From Caldilineaceae bacterium (GTDB lineage: Bacteria; Chloroflexota; Anaerolineae; Caldilineales; Caldilineaceae): a stretch of DNA of 64,000 nt. Made by a program: the position numbers and the translations under genes. Positions 1 through 9,125 of this stretch are shown here, piece by piece. The notes below the pieces were generated by a model. That model did not search any database and had not been told where the DNA came from. It saw only the letters and a list, made by a program, of their open reading frames with translations. The stretch covers positions 1 through 64,000 of the forward strand of contig JAHBVH010000024.1 in NCBI GenBank assembly GCA_019637645.1. The letters are read 5' to 3'. Each line of letters opens with the position of its first letter. Position 1 is the stretch's first letter.

Positions 1-1040
1 GAGAGTAGGTAGTTCGCTAGCACCATCGCCGCGGCTGGATTGTTGGCGTTGTACGGTATGGCCACATAGCTAAGATTCGCAACAGTCCCTGTATCAAAGA
101 CAAAAGTGCGGATGGGCGCTGGATAGCGCCCTTGCTGGATAAAGTTCGACGCGCGACTGGCATCATACTCCATGGCAAAATCGATTTCACCATTGGCGAG
201 GAGATCGGGCATGGCAGCCAACTCGGGGTAAGTCTCTCCAGCGCGCCAGAGATAGGGCTCGAGCGCGTTGAGATAGTCCCAGACTTGGGGGGCATATTGA
301 TCATAGACGGCTTGATCGAACTCTTGGAGAAAAGGCTCTGGGCTACCTGCCGCCCAGTAGAAGAGCATCCGAATAAAGGCGCTACCGACGTGGCTGGGGG
401 GCGCAGGGTAGGTAAAGCGACCAGGGTTGGCTTCGACCCAACGACGTAGCGCTTCGAAGGTCTGGGGTGGCGTGGCGACCGTGGCGCTGTTATATTCCAT
501 CACCCAGTGAAAGCTAGCCCAGGGTGATTCATAGCCCTCGACTGGCGTGCCAAAATCGTAGGCCACTGCGGGCTCTTCCGCGTTGACCAAGGCCGTGTTG
601 GGCAGCAGGTGGGTAAACGGCCCATAGAGTAAGGCTGCTTCTTTCAGCGTACGGAAATTTTCCCCGTTAATCCAGATCAGATCGACGCTGCCACCGCGAT
701 CCTTGCCAGCTGCCTTTTCATGCAATACTTTGTTGACGACATCGGCTGTGCTTTCAACGGGAACCCGCTTCAGGGTGATGTTGTACTCGGCCAGCAAGGC
801 CGCGCCAATTTGTTCATCAATATGGGTGTTGAGCGTAGCGGAGCCACCCCAGACAAACCAATGGACTGTTGTGCCGTTGGCCGCCGCGAGAACTTCGTCC
901 CAAGTAGTGTAGGTGGGTACGGTGGCCGTTTCCGTGTCAGGCGTGCTCGATTGGGTAGTTGGTAATACGCGACAACCAGCGATCAATAAGCCCAGGCAAA
1001 CCAGGAAAAAGGCTACGACGGGTAAGCGATAGTTGGGCAT
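1..1040 (-). CDS. YnjB-like ABC transporter substrate-binding lipoprotein (partial, 3' end outside window)
   Basis: An open frame runs from an ATG at 1040 off the left edge (about 346 codons visible). The N-terminus has a hydrophobic stretch ending in a lipobox (LLIAGC, Cys about residue 23), so a membrane-anchored binding lipoprotein. The mature part has the YnjB-family pattern: an early VHWFVWGGSATLN segment, then KRVPVESTADVVNKVLHEK, then GGSVDLIWINGENFRTLK. YnjB proteins are the periplasmic parts of a poorly characterised ABC importer (COG4134). The partner permease and ATPase (YnjC, YnjD) would be expected further left on the same strand and are outside the window. Family recognition is by remembered motif, not by search. 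The substrate is unknown. Confidence 0.8.
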   Translation of the reverse strand, partial: MPNYRLPVVAFFLVCLGLLIAGCRVLPTTQSSTPDTETATVPTYTTWDEVLAAANGTTVHWFVWGGSATLNTHIDEQIGAALLAEYNITLKRVPVESTADVVNKVLHEKAAGKDRGGSVDLIWINGENFRTLKEAALLYGPFTHLLPNTALVNAEEPAVAYDFGTPVEGYESPWASFHWVMEYNSATVATPPQTFEALRRWVEANPGRFTYPAPPSHVGSAFIRMLFYWAAGSPEPFLQEFDQAVYDQYAPQVWDYLNALEPYLWRAGETYPELAAMPDLLANGEIDFAMEYDASRASNFIQQGRYPAPIRTFVFDTGTVANLSYVAIPYNANNPAAAMVLANYLL

Positions 1041-1255
1041 GGAGACTTCTGGTGGCTTTCTTTTTGATCGATCTAGAGAAACCTTGTCATCAAAGCCGCT
1101 CCGCCTGATGGCAGGTAAGCAAATGTTTCGGGATACGCTGATCGCCCGGCGATCATGAAGAGTACGCGAGTAAAGCGGGCATTGTGCTGGGCCGGTCCGT
1201 GACCCGGCGGTCCCCCACCTGGTTTGCGCCTTTTACCGAAGTAATTTCTTATGGT

Positions 1256-2026
1256 TCAGGATACGCTGGTTGGATCAATGCCCAAGGCGCGCAGTTTGGC
1301 GGCCAGGCGCTCAGCGCGTTCACGTTCTTGCTCAGCGCGTTCACGTTCTTGCTCGGCGCGGGCTTGGGCTTCGGTGGCCTCTCTACGCGCACTCGCTGCG
1401 GCTTCGTCGCCCGTTGGGAGTAAAGTGCCATCGATGTCACACCAGCGCAACCATTCAGCTTCCAACCCCATATAAGGGCCTTGCCAAAGGGCAACCCCCA
1501 GGCCGACGGCTGGGAGCCAGGGTTGCTCTAATTCAACATAAGCGCCACCGCGCAGTTCAAAGACATAGAGCCGTTGCTTTGTCAGCTGTTGTTCTGGATC
1601 GAAGACGAGATAGTAGGTAATTCCCAGACGCGCATAGCCACTACGCTTACGTGATAACTCGCCCCCAACGCGGTTGGAGACAATCTCGACGACAATGTCG
1701 GGCGGTTTGCCATATTCCCAGATGAAATAGGAACGATGCTCTTTCTGCCACACATCGGTTGGCAAGGTAACGCCTAGGCTGACTAAGACATCGGGAACAT
1801 AGGGATCTTGATGAATGGCATAAAAGAGGCCAACATTGGCGAGGGCGACAAAGGTGCCTTCTGCGCCTGGCTCTTGCCAAGAGATATAGAGCGCATCGGT
1901 TAACAAGCCCATCTGGCGCTCAGAAAAGATATTGTCCACGGGGGCCTCATCTTCGGTAATAATATGAGAGATGTCGGGTGGCGTTACTTTCCAGAGGTCG
2001 TCATTCACTTGTAGGGATTCTGTCAT
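1256..2026 (-). CDS. Uma2-family (DUF820) PD-(D/E)XK endonuclease-like protein
   Basis: 256 residues. The central part fits the Uma2 restriction-endonuclease fold: YVPDVLVSLG, then PPDIVVEIVS (acidic residues of the nuclease-like core), then KRSGYARLGITYYLVFDP with the conserved Lys/Tyr region. The last 45 residues are a highly charged predicted coiled coil rich in E, R, A and Q, made partly by a 21-bp DNA repeat (1309-1350) that encodes repeated EQERERA units. Uma2 proteins occur in many paralogues in Chloroflexota and Cyanobacteria, and their role is not settled. The gene stands alone, between the YnjB-like gene and the MFS-HEAT gene, all on the minus strand. Start chosen at the ATG giving MTESLQVND. 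Confidence 0.85.
   Translation of the reverse strand: MTESLQVNDDLWKVTPPDISHIITEDEAPVDNIFSERQMGLLTDALYISWQEPGAEGTFVALANVGLFYAIHQDPYVPDVLVSLGVTLPTDVWQKEHRSYFIWEYGKPPDIVVEIVSNRVGGELSRKRSGYARLGITYYLVFDPEQQLTKQRLYVFELRGGAYVELEQPWLPAVGLGVALWQGPYMGLEAEWLRWCDIDGTLLPTGDEAAASARREATEAQARAEQERERAEQERERAERLAAKLRALGIDPTSVS
1309..1360. repeat. 21-bp in-frame tandem repeat in the Uma2 gene
   Basis: Two exact copies of a 21-bp unit (1309-1329, 1330-1350) and the start of a third with one change (1351-1360). It encodes the repeated charged heptad at the C-terminus of the Uma2 protein, so copy-number change would lengthen the coiled coil by seven residues without a frameshift. Confidence 0.85.
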
Positions 2027-2157
2027 GGCCGTTTACTCCACTCGATAGACTAACTTGGTGGGATGAAGTCTATCATGCGCATGGGGAATGGTCAATCTGG
2101 CTTGGGAAAGGTGATAGCGACACTGGGCGGGCAGTAAACCCGCCCAGTGGATTCTCC

Positions 2158-4392
2158 TTAATGGGGGGTGGTGTGGAGTACGTGCATGGCAAGATAAAGA
2201 TACTCCAGGTGTTGATCGCCATACGTCTCTAGCGCCATCATACACTCGGTCAGTACCTGTTGGCTGACCGGATCAAGCTGCTCTATCGGCAGCGTACGCA
2301 GCAGCTCCACCAAGCCGGCAATGCCCTCATCGCGCTCATGGCGGGCAAAGCTGTTAAGACAATCCTTCAATAGAGCCGCTTCCTCAGTCGCCTCTTTGGT
2401 TTTGCGTTCCGTCTTCCGCTGATAGGCGGCCAACTCTTGGGCTACGGTGGTGCCAAAGTCACCGCGTACGCCACGGACTAGCCGGATAAAATACGGCTCA
2501 TCCCCAATTAACCGAGCCAACGCCAGGGCTAGTTCTAAACGCGCTTTTTCATTGGCGGTGTCATGGAGGAGTTTGAGGAGAAGCCCCACTGCTTCTTGAT
2601 CATGGAGGTTGCCTAAGGCCGAAGCATAGGCCATTTGTAGGCCCTTATCCGTTTCGTTCGCCAATCGTTCGCGCAACATGGGGGCTAGCTCTTTGGCCCG
2701 CAGCGCGCCGATGGCGCGCGCGCTATGGGCACCGATGGAATGATAGGGGGAATCCAGGGCCGCAACTAAAGCGGGCAGTGCTTCTTGATCACCCATCCGC
2801 CCCAAGGCCCATGCGGCCATGGCGGAAAGCGCTAGTTCGGTGCCGTTGAGGGTTTCGATCAATGCTTCGCGTAGCCTGGAATCCGGTGGCATGCGCGCGA
2901 TGGAGATCAATGCCTCAAAACGAACCTGAAAGCGCGGATCTTGGAGGGCATCGAGCAGCTCATCGACTGTCAACAGGCTTTTGGCCTCACCCAGCCGTTC
3001 GGTCACTAACACGGCGTCATGTTCGCTGCGGCTATATTGGTAGCGAATCAGCGAGCCCATGGCCAGAAAGGGGTTACCCCGTAAAAAGATCCCGGCAAAA
3101 TGACCCATGCCATAGCGGTTATCGGCGCGCATCATGCGAATGAAGGGCAAGCTGACCAAGATCAAAATGATGCCCGAGAAAAAGAGCGGAGAATAGGCAT
3201 CCAAGGTGAAGAGACCCCAGTGACCCGAGAGGCCAGCGGTTAGATCGAGCACCCAACCACCGGCTAGCTGGCTAATCCCGCCCAGGACGCCGATCCAGGC
3301 AAAGTAGAGCGCCATATAGTCGGCTTTCTTCTCTGGCGGTACCACACTGACGTAGAGCAAGCGGGTTGAACCAACGCCCCAGCCCATGTCGGCAATACCT
3401 TGCAGCAGGCTGATGCCAATGGCAAAGTAGAGGCTCGCCATAGAGTGGCGTGGGATCAGCAGGAGGAGCAGCGGCACTAACATGCGTAGACAGATGCCCA
3501 GGATCATAATCGGCTTGCTGCCATACCGATCGGCCAGCCAGCCCCATAAATAGCTCGTGACCAATGTGCCGGTTAGCGTGCCAATTTGGAGCAAGACCAC
3601 ATGGCTGGCACTTAGGCCGACTTCATCGGTCATATAGAGGGGAATAAAGGAGCCGACCGGCGTTGTGGCCAGAATGATCACACCGACGCAACTGAGGTAG
3701 ATGAGAAAGTTGCGATCTTGCGCTGCTTCGCGCAGATTGCGCTTGGGCTTGGCTTCGCCAGCGGCCAACGGATGGGGCGCACCGCCAGGGATAAAGGCAC
3801 TACACCACACCGAAACCAGCCCGGTGACGACACCAGCCGCGATCAAAAACATGAAGCTGCTGAGGCCCTGGCTATGACTGAGGACATAGCTAGCCACGCC
3901 GACCGCGCCAAAGCCAGCCAACGACGTAAAAAAGTTGTTGGTGGCTGTATATTTGCCCTGAATCGAACTGGGCACATATTCTTGTGCCCAAGGAATGCGC
4001 GCGGTCTCGGCAACCGACCGGCAGAAGGCAAAACAAGCGACGATGACTGACACAAAAAGCAGGGTGCCCTGTCCGCCAAAGTGACTCTGTACCCAAGGGG
4101 TCAGCAGCAGCATAATGGTAAAGACTTTGCGCAGACCAAAGAAGGTGAGAAAGGTGTTCTTATAGCCAAAGCGGGCAGTCCATGGAGCAATAAAGGGGGC
4201 AATGAGGCCCAAAAAGGGCATGAGCGAAAAGAGAAAGCCCATTTGCCCTTTGCTCAGGCCCAACTCGCTTAGAAAGAGGGGAAAGACCGAGCCGAAAAAG
4301 GTGAACTGGACAAAGAAAGTATTGCTGGCAAAGGTGGCAATACTCCACGGAATGCCCCGTAACTTTTCAATCGTTGTTGGTTCCGAACTCAT
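2158..4392 (-). CDS. MFS transporter fused to a C-terminal HEAT-repeat domain
   Basis: 744 residues, far longer than a usual 400-450 residue MFS carrier. Residues about 1-430 have twelve hydrophobic segments and MFS signatures, such as a loop between TM2 and TM3 ending ARFGYKN and a central WGWLADRYGSKP motif. After a linker, residues about 465-650 form HEAT/armadillo-like helical pairs (LLDALQDPRFQVRFEAL, ALPALVAALDSPYHSIG, MLRERLANETDKGLQMAYAS), then a charged helical tail. The HEAT part should be cytoplasmic and could bind a partner or sense substrate. Substrate unknown. The ATG at 4392 begins MSSEPTTIEKLRGIPWS, with a weak AGGA upstream. Confidence 0.85.
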   Translation of the reverse strand: MSSEPTTIEKLRGIPWSIATFASNTFFVQFTFFGSVFPLFLSELGLSKGQMGFLFSLMPFLGLIAPFIAPWTARFGYKNTFLTFFGLRKVFTIMLLLTPWVQSHFGGQGTLLFVSVIVACFAFCRSVAETARIPWAQEYVPSSIQGKYTATNNFFTSLAGFGAVGVASYVLSHSQGLSSFMFLIAAGVVTGLVSVWCSAFIPGGAPHPLAAGEAKPKRNLREAAQDRNFLIYLSCVGVIILATTPVGSFIPLYMTDEVGLSASHVVLLQIGTLTGTLVTSYLWGWLADRYGSKPIMILGICLRMLVPLLLLLIPRHSMASLYFAIGISLLQGIADMGWGVGSTRLLYVSVVPPEKKADYMALYFAWIGVLGGISQLAGGWVLDLTAGLSGHWGLFTLDAYSPLFFSGIILILVSLPFIRMMRADNRYGMGHFAGIFLRGNPFLAMGSLIRYQYSRSEHDAVLVTERLGEAKSLLTVDELLDALQDPRFQVRFEALISIARMPPDSRLREALIETLNGTELALSAMAAWALGRMGDQEALPALVAALDSPYHSIGAHSARAIGALRAKELAPMLRERLANETDKGLQMAYASALGNLHDQEAVGLLLKLLHDTANEKARLELALALARLIGDEPYFIRLVRGVRGDFGTTVAQELAAYQRKTERKTKEATEEAALLKDCLNSFARHERDEGIAGLVELLRTLPIEQLDPVSQQVLTECMMALETYGDQHLEYLYLAMHVLHTTPH

Positions 4393-4698
4393 CCTACAAT
4401 CCTGTCATGCTTAGCGACTGTTTGAAAAGGGTGTATGACTCGTCCAACCCAGACCGATGTGGGAAACCGGTGGGGTCTCTGGTCGTACCGACCAACTGGC
4501 CTAAGGATGGGAAGTGGATGATGCCGTGCTATGCAAGTAGCAGAGGCCATCTTGCGCGTGCTTTTGCGCAGTTCTACAGCACTGAGGCGGCTGTGTTCAT
4601 GGTGATCGCCCAATGGAAGAAACGACCAGCTAAGCTAGCTCAACGTGGTGAACACTTCATCCAGAACCGTCCCGCGCCAAGGCGTGGGCGCGGGCAAC
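4393..4698. other. Intergenic region upstream of the MFS-HEAT gene
   Basis: 306 bp between the start of the MFS-HEAT gene and the end of the GNAT gene, both on the minus strand. It should contain the promoter of the MFS-HEAT gene. I see no clear -35/-10 pair, repeat or coding fragment in it. Confidence 0.5.
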
Positions 4699-5226
4699 TT
4701 AGCGCAGTCGTTTGGTAAAGTAGAGGGCCAGACTATCATCCACACACACGGTCTCGCCCGGGGCAACTTGGCGTTCGTCGTACCAAATGCCATTGCCTTC
4801 GGGGATATAGCCGCGCAGGACATACATCCGTTGGGCCGCGCCATAGTCGGGATAGAGACCAACGCCAATCCCTACGACATCTGATCGTTGCCCAATGCGC
4901 AGCTCGGCTTCATCCATCAACCGTGTCCCTACTTTACGGCGGCGATAGAGCGGCAGCACATTAAAATCAACCACTTCGGGAATGTCTGCCGCTTGGAAGG
5001 ATGGATGATGGGAATGCCAAACAATGGTGACATAGCCCGCAAAGTGGCCGTCTACGGTGGCGACTAGGACTGTCCGCTGTCCGGCCTCTTGCTCGGTGAG
5101 ATATTGCTGATATTGGGCGGCTGGCTTATCCCAGCCAAGCTGGCGAAAAGCCTCTGCCATTACTTCAATATCAGCTGCGGTTAAGAGACGAATGGTAAGT
5201 TGTGCATCCATGGTATAAGTATTCAT
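4699..5226 (-). CDS. GNAT-family N-acetyltransferase
   Basis: About 175 residues from the ATG at 5226 (MNTYTMDAQLTIR); a second ATG at 5211 is equally possible. The frame is open further upstream but that part lacks family similarity. GNAT features are LLTAADIEVMAEAFRQLG at the N-terminus, the beta-4 core VVDFNVLPLYRRRKVGTRLMDEAE with the acetyl-CoA pyrophosphate-binding R/Q-x-x-G-x-G/A-like loop (RRRKVGTRL), and GVGLYPDYGAAQRMYVLRGY near the C-terminus. The acceptor substrate cannot be read from sequence. It lies divergent from the FAD oxidoreductase across about 300 bp. Confidence 0.85.
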   Translation of the reverse strand: MNTYTMDAQLTIRLLTAADIEVMAEAFRQLGWDKPAAQYQQYLTEQEAGQRTVLVATVDGHFAGYVTIVWHSHHPSFQAADIPEVVDFNVLPLYRRRKVGTRLMDEAELRIGQRSDVVGIGVGLYPDYGAAQRMYVLRGYIPEGNGIWYDERQVAPGETVCVDDSLALYFTKRLR

Positions 5227-5522
5227 AACGCAAGAGTTTATCACGAGTTGTCGCGGCCTCCCAAACCTTACTGCTGCTTTGCAACCAATGCGCCACATGG
5301 AACAGACCCATATGCTTGGCGCGGCTTGCCGATTCCCCGCGCCTTGCGTATGATGAAGTGGTGCTTTTGCTCAATCGCTCTCCCAGGAAGTAAATTTCAG
5401 GCAGCTTCTCTGCCTGTGGCCTAAGCACGCTCCATCCTTTTGGACGCGGAGATACGTCGGCAAACGCAGATGTTTGGTTTGTAGCGCTGCGTCCTATTCC
5501 CGATTGGACCAAGACAAACAAG

Positions 5523-6866
5523 ATGCTCACCTATTCTCGTCAAATCCCTATTACGGCCACCCCAGATGTCTTAGTCTGTGGGGGTGGTCTTGCTGGTATT
5601 GGCGCAGCCGTAGCGGCCGCGCGTCGTGGTGCACGTACCATGTTGGTGGAACGCAACGGCTTTGCCGGGGGCTTTTTCACCGCGATTATCGGCTCCGCCT
5701 TTGATGGTTTTGTTGATGAGCGCACGGGTGCCCCGGTCGTGGGTGGCTTAGTTTTTGAAATGTTGGAGCGTATGGGTGTGATTGGCGTCGGTCAAGGCCC
5801 TAGCCTACGTTACAATGTTAACGGCGACTTTTCTTTTGTGGAGATGCACCCCGAACGGGTCATCCCCCGTTGCGATCCAGAACGCTTTAAACGGGCCGCC
5901 GACGCGATTCTGTTGGAGGCAGGAGTCGCGGTGCTCTATCATACCCAAGTGGCGGATGTTGTCACCCGTCACAACCACATTGAGGCGGTGCTCGTTAGCA
6001 ACAAAGCTGGCTTGGTGGCAATTCAGCCCAAAGTCGTGATTGATTGTACCGGTGATGGCGATGTGGCCGCGTGGGCCGGTGCTCCCTATGAAAAGGCTGA
6101 AGTGCTCCAGCCCATGAGCCTGCATTTCCGCGTTGCCTACCTCGATCCCAGCTTCGCCCTGCGGCGGCGCTGTGCGGCTGTGTTGCTGGCCGCCCATGAA
6201 CGCGGGGAACTGGGCCTGTATGCTGGCCCCTATCCGGCGACCTTCTCGGGGCGTGATGTCTACTTCAATGCGACCCGCACCCCTGGTGATAACACCGATC
6301 CTGCCGATTGGACAAAGGCCGAGATCCAGGGGCGGCGTGATGCCTGGAAGATGTTTGAACTCTGGCAAAAGGAGCTTCCCGAATTTGCCGACGCCTACTT
6401 TATGACCAGTGGCCCAGTGGCCGGGGCGCGTGAATCGCGCCGGATTGTTGGGGACTATGTCCTCACCGGCGACGATGTCTACGAAGGTCGCCAGCATGAC
6501 GATGTCGTGGTCCTCGGCGCTTGGCGGCTTGATCGGCACCCGCCGGACAAGCCGGGGTATCATGATATTCCCTGGACGCCACCCTATGACATTCCTTATC
6601 GCACCTTGCTGCCCCAAGGGGTAGATAACCTCTTGGTTGCTGGGCGTTGTCATTCGGCGACCGCGGAAGCACTCGCCTCCAGCCGTGTCACCGCGACGGC
6701 CATGGGCATGGGCCAGGCGGCTGGTCTGGCGGCGGCGCTGGCCGTGGCCGCTGGGACAACGCCCCGCCAAGTCAAGCTACAGCAATTGCAAGAGCAGATC
6801 CTGGCTAGTGGTGGGATTCTGCAAGCGCCCGAATCGTCGATTCAAGTCGGCAACCCCACTTGGTGA
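5523..6866 (+). CDS. FAD-dependent oxidoreductase (FAD_oxidored family)
   Basis: 447 residues. A Rossmann dinucleotide-binding motif GGGLAGIGAAVAAARRGAR at about residues 19-37 is followed by a FAD ribose-binding acidic residue (LVERNGFAGG). Later come IDCTGDGDVAAWAGAPYEK and, near the end, NLLVAGRCHSATAEALASSR followed by a Gly/Ala-rich FAD-binding stretch. This is the layout of the pfam12831 group. Relatives are often near carbohydrate or secondary metabolism genes and their substrates are mostly unknown. No good ribosome-binding site precedes the ATG at 5523, so a leaderless or weakly initiated message is possible. The gene runs alone to a hairpin at 6896-6998. Confidence 0.85.
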   Translation: MLTYSRQIPITATPDVLVCGGGLAGIGAAVAAARRGARTMLVERNGFAGGFFTAIIGSAFDGFVDERTGAPVVGGLVFEMLERMGVIGVGQGPSLRYNVNGDFSFVEMHPERVIPRCDPERFKRAADAILLEAGVAVLYHTQVADVVTRHNHIEAVLVSNKAGLVAIQPKVVIDCTGDGDVAAWAGAPYEKAEVLQPMSLHFRVAYLDPSFALRRRCAAVLLAAHERGELGLYAGPYPATFSGRDVYFNATRTPGDNTDPADWTKAEIQGRRDAWKMFELWQKELPEFADAYFMTSGPVAGARESRRIVGDYVLTGDDVYEGRQHDDVVVLGAWRLDRHPPDKPGYHDIPWTPPYDIPYRTLLPQGVDNLLVAGRCHSATAEALASSRVTATAMGMGQAAGLAAALAVAAGTTPRQVKLQQLQEQILASGGILQAPESSIQVGNPTW

Positions 6867-6895
6867 TCTTTCCCCAAATTTTCTGTTCAGGGCCT

Positions 6896-6998
6896 AGACC
6901 TGACAGCTTCTGGCGTTGGCGGTTGTGGGAACCACAAAGCCAACCAGATGACAAGATTTTCCAAACCTGCCAGGTCTGGCCCAAGTGCGTAACGCCTA
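6896..6998. repeat. Interspersed palindrome, copy A (expanded, with inner hairpin)
   Basis: Outer arms AGACCTGACAG (6896-6906) and CTGCCAGGTCT (6967-6977) are those of the window-wide palindrome family. They are separated by about 60 bp that holds a second hairpin (TTGGCGGTTGTGG / CCACAAAGCCAA). The right flank GCGTAACGCCTA (6987-6998) matches the right flank of other copies. It lies just past the stop of the FAD oxidoreductase and may act as its terminator. Confidence 0.7.
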
Positions 6999-7104
6999 AT
7001 GTTATTAAAAATTCAGCGAAATATAGCTTTTATTTGCCCTCCCCTCGATCTTATAATGGATGCCAGTTGCTAGTGGCTTATAGCGGAGCGAGGAGAATCT
7101 GTCT

Positions 7105-7938
7105 ATGTCTTCACAACAGTTACCCCTATTCAAGCGAATCTTGCTCGAATTGCAGTCAAATTGCAATCGTTCCTGTTTTTTTTGTAACCGTGTTTGGGAC
7201 GAATCGGGCAAGCGGATTGCACCCAATGGAAAGCATGTCATGCGTTCGATGCCGACGGAGCAGGCGCTAAGTATCTTAGACCAGGCCCAAGCTATGGGCT
7301 TTCGGGGGCTGGTTAGCTTTCATGAAGTGAGTGAACCATTTCTCGATCCCCGGATCATCGAGATGGCTTGGGCGGTTAAAAAGCGCGGGATGCGCCCCTA
7401 TGAGCATACCAATGGCGATGTTCTACGGCGTAATGCGGATCTCGCCAAGGCGGCTGCCGAGGTCTTTGAATACATGGTGATCGGTCTCTATGACTACGAA
7501 AATGCTGCCGAATTAGAAGCCGAAAAACGCTTTTGGCGCGAGCGGCTAAAGGGCACAAAAGTGAGTTTCCGCCTGGTCGGCAAGGTTGTGCCGCGCCTCT
7601 TCACACCTTTTGACGAGCGCATGTCGATCGAAAAGAAATCCTATCCCCACGGGGTGTGTACGCAGCCGGTGATGCGCTTGATTGTCCATTATGATGGTGA
7701 GGTCGCGCTTTGTTGTCAGGATATGATTGACGATTTCGGCCTCGGCAATGCCTTTGAAACGCCCATTCGGGAGATCTGGTATTCGGAAAAACATATTCAA
7801 ATTATCAAAGATCTGGAAAAGGGTCTCCGCACCAACTACGCGCTCTGCACCAAGTGTGCCGAGCCACCTCCCCTGAAGCTTTCGCTCCCGACGCGGATTG
7901 TCAGAAAACTGAACCGGCTTGTGACGAGTACGCGTTAG
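7105..7938 (+). CDS. Radical SAM protein with SPASM-like C-terminus
   Basis: 277 residues. Cys20, Cys24 and Cys27 in the motif CNRSCFFC bind the radical-SAM 4Fe-4S cluster. The C-terminal part contains GVCTQPVMRLIVHYDGEVALCCQD and later CTKCAEPP, the arrangement of a SPASM/twitch auxiliary-cluster domain. The GNAF-like segment FGLGNAFETPIREIWYSEK is typical of this family. Members modify peptides or mature enzymes, but no precursor peptide or partner enzyme is visible next to it, so the role is open. A good AGGAG lies 10 bases before the ATG. The neighbour downstream is an aldo/keto reductase after 210 bp, so probably a separate unit. Confidence 0.88.
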   Translation: MSSQQLPLFKRILLELQSNCNRSCFFCNRVWDESGKRIAPNGKHVMRSMPTEQALSILDQAQAMGFRGLVSFHEVSEPFLDPRIIEMAWAVKKRGMRPYEHTNGDVLRRNADLAKAAAEVFEYMVIGLYDYENAAELEAEKRFWRERLKGTKVSFRLVGKVVPRLFTPFDERMSIEKKSYPHGVCTQPVMRLIVHYDGEVALCCQDMIDDFGLGNAFETPIREIWYSEKHIQIIKDLEKGLRTNYALCTKCAEPPPLKLSLPTRIVRKLNRLVTSTR

Positions 7939-8148
7939 CGGCCAGGGCGACGCACCATTTCGCCTCGCTACGATTTTGCCCAGCAACCGAAAGTAGCTCA
8001 CAATAAACGAGTCCACCGACCAGGGGTGCGCTCCGTACGCGGTGCATTGCGTGGCCAGCCCGCAAGTGGCTTACGAAGCGGCACACGGGGCGCGGATCGT
8101 TGTGGTTACTACGCTGGAAAATCGCTTTGTCAAAAGGGAGGATTGAAC

Positions 8149-9120
8149 ATGGATTACACCAATCTCGGGCGGACGGGCCTCAAAGTCAGCCGCCTTTGCC
8201 TGGGTACAATGAACTTTGGCCCCCAAACCGCCGAGAGTGAAAGCCACGCTATTCTGGATCGGGCGTTGGCTGTCGGGGTTAATTTTTTTGACACCGCCAA
8301 TCGCTATGGCCGCGACATTAGCTTGGGCTATACGGAAGAGATCATTGGTCGCTGGCTAGCCCAAGGTGGTGGCCGCCGCGATCAGATCGTCTTGGCAACC
8401 AAAGTGTTTGGGGCCATGGGCGATGGCGTCAACGATCGGGGCCTCTCGGCCTATCATATCCGCAAAGCCTGTGAAGAGAGCTTGCGCCGCCTCCAAACTG
8501 ATCACATCGATCTCTACCAGATGCACCATGTCGATCGGCGCACGCCGTGGGAAGAGATCTGGCAGGCGATGGAACAGCTCGTGCGCGAGGGCAAAGTGCT
8601 CTATGTCGGCAGTAGTAACTTTGCGGGCCTACACATTGCCCTGGCCCAGTTTGCCGCCCAAAAACGTAATTTTCTCGGTTTGGTTTCGGAGCAAAGTCTC
8701 TATAACCTCAATGCACGGACCATTGAGTTAGAGCTGATTCCGGCTTGTCGGGAATTTGGGCTGGGGGTGATTCCGTGGAGCCCCCTTGGCGGTGGGCTTT
8801 TGGGGGGGGTGTTGCAAAAGACACAAGAAGGTCGGCGCGCTAAGGAAGGGATGCAACAGCGGATGGCGCGTTTACGTCCTCAATTGGAAGCCTACGAAGG
8901 ACTCTGCGCCCAGTTGGGCGAAGCGCCGGCCAATGTCGCGCTGGCGTGGTTGCTTCACAACCCGATTGTCACCGCACCGATCATTGGCCCGCGCACCGTC
9001 CAACAACTAGAAGAAAGTCTACGCGCGGTTGCGCTACAACTTTCCCCCGAAACGCTCCAACAACTAGACAGCATCTGGCCTGGCCCCGGTGGCGAAGCGC
9101 CCGAAGCCTATGCTTGGTAG
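8149..9120 (+). CDS. Aldo/keto reductase
   Basis: 323 residues, the usual length. An NADPH-dependent reductase of aldehydes or ketones, or a sugar-linked oxidoreductase. The catalytic tetrad is visible: Asp48 (FFDTANRYG), Tyr53, Lys85 (LATKVFG) and His126/127 (YQMHHVD). The cofactor region near the end reads VTAPIIGPRTVQQLEESL. The frame is open upstream, but the start at 8149 is set by an AAAGGGAGGA ribosome-binding site and by the family N-terminus MDYTNLGRTGLKVSRLCLGT. The convergent DppF-like gene starts 5 bp after its stop on the other strand. Confidence 0.93.
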   Translation: MDYTNLGRTGLKVSRLCLGTMNFGPQTAESESHAILDRALAVGVNFFDTANRYGRDISLGYTEEIIGRWLAQGGGRRDQIVLATKVFGAMGDGVNDRGLSAYHIRKACEESLRRLQTDHIDLYQMHHVDRRTPWEEIWQAMEQLVREGKVLYVGSSNFAGLHIALAQFAAQKRNFLGLVSEQSLYNLNARTIELELIPACREFGLGVIPWSPLGGGLLGGVLQKTQEGRRAKEGMQQRMARLRPQLEAYEGLCAQLGEAPANVALAWLLHNPIVTAPIIGPRTVQQLEESLRAVALQLSPETLQQLDSIWPGPGGEAPEAYAW

Positions 9121-9125
9121 GCCGC

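Noticed and set aside
1140..1154. Small GATCGCC/GGCGATC palindrome as terminator
   Set aside because: Only 7-bp arms with almost no loop and no T-run; not enough to call.
5805..6770. 321-codon open frame on the minus strand
   Set aside because: Antisense to the FAD oxidoreductase, whose cofactor motifs are intact; composition is of a shadow frame.
8026..8148. Upstream extension of the aldo/keto reductase
   Set aside because: The ribosome-binding site and conserved N-terminus place the start at 8149.
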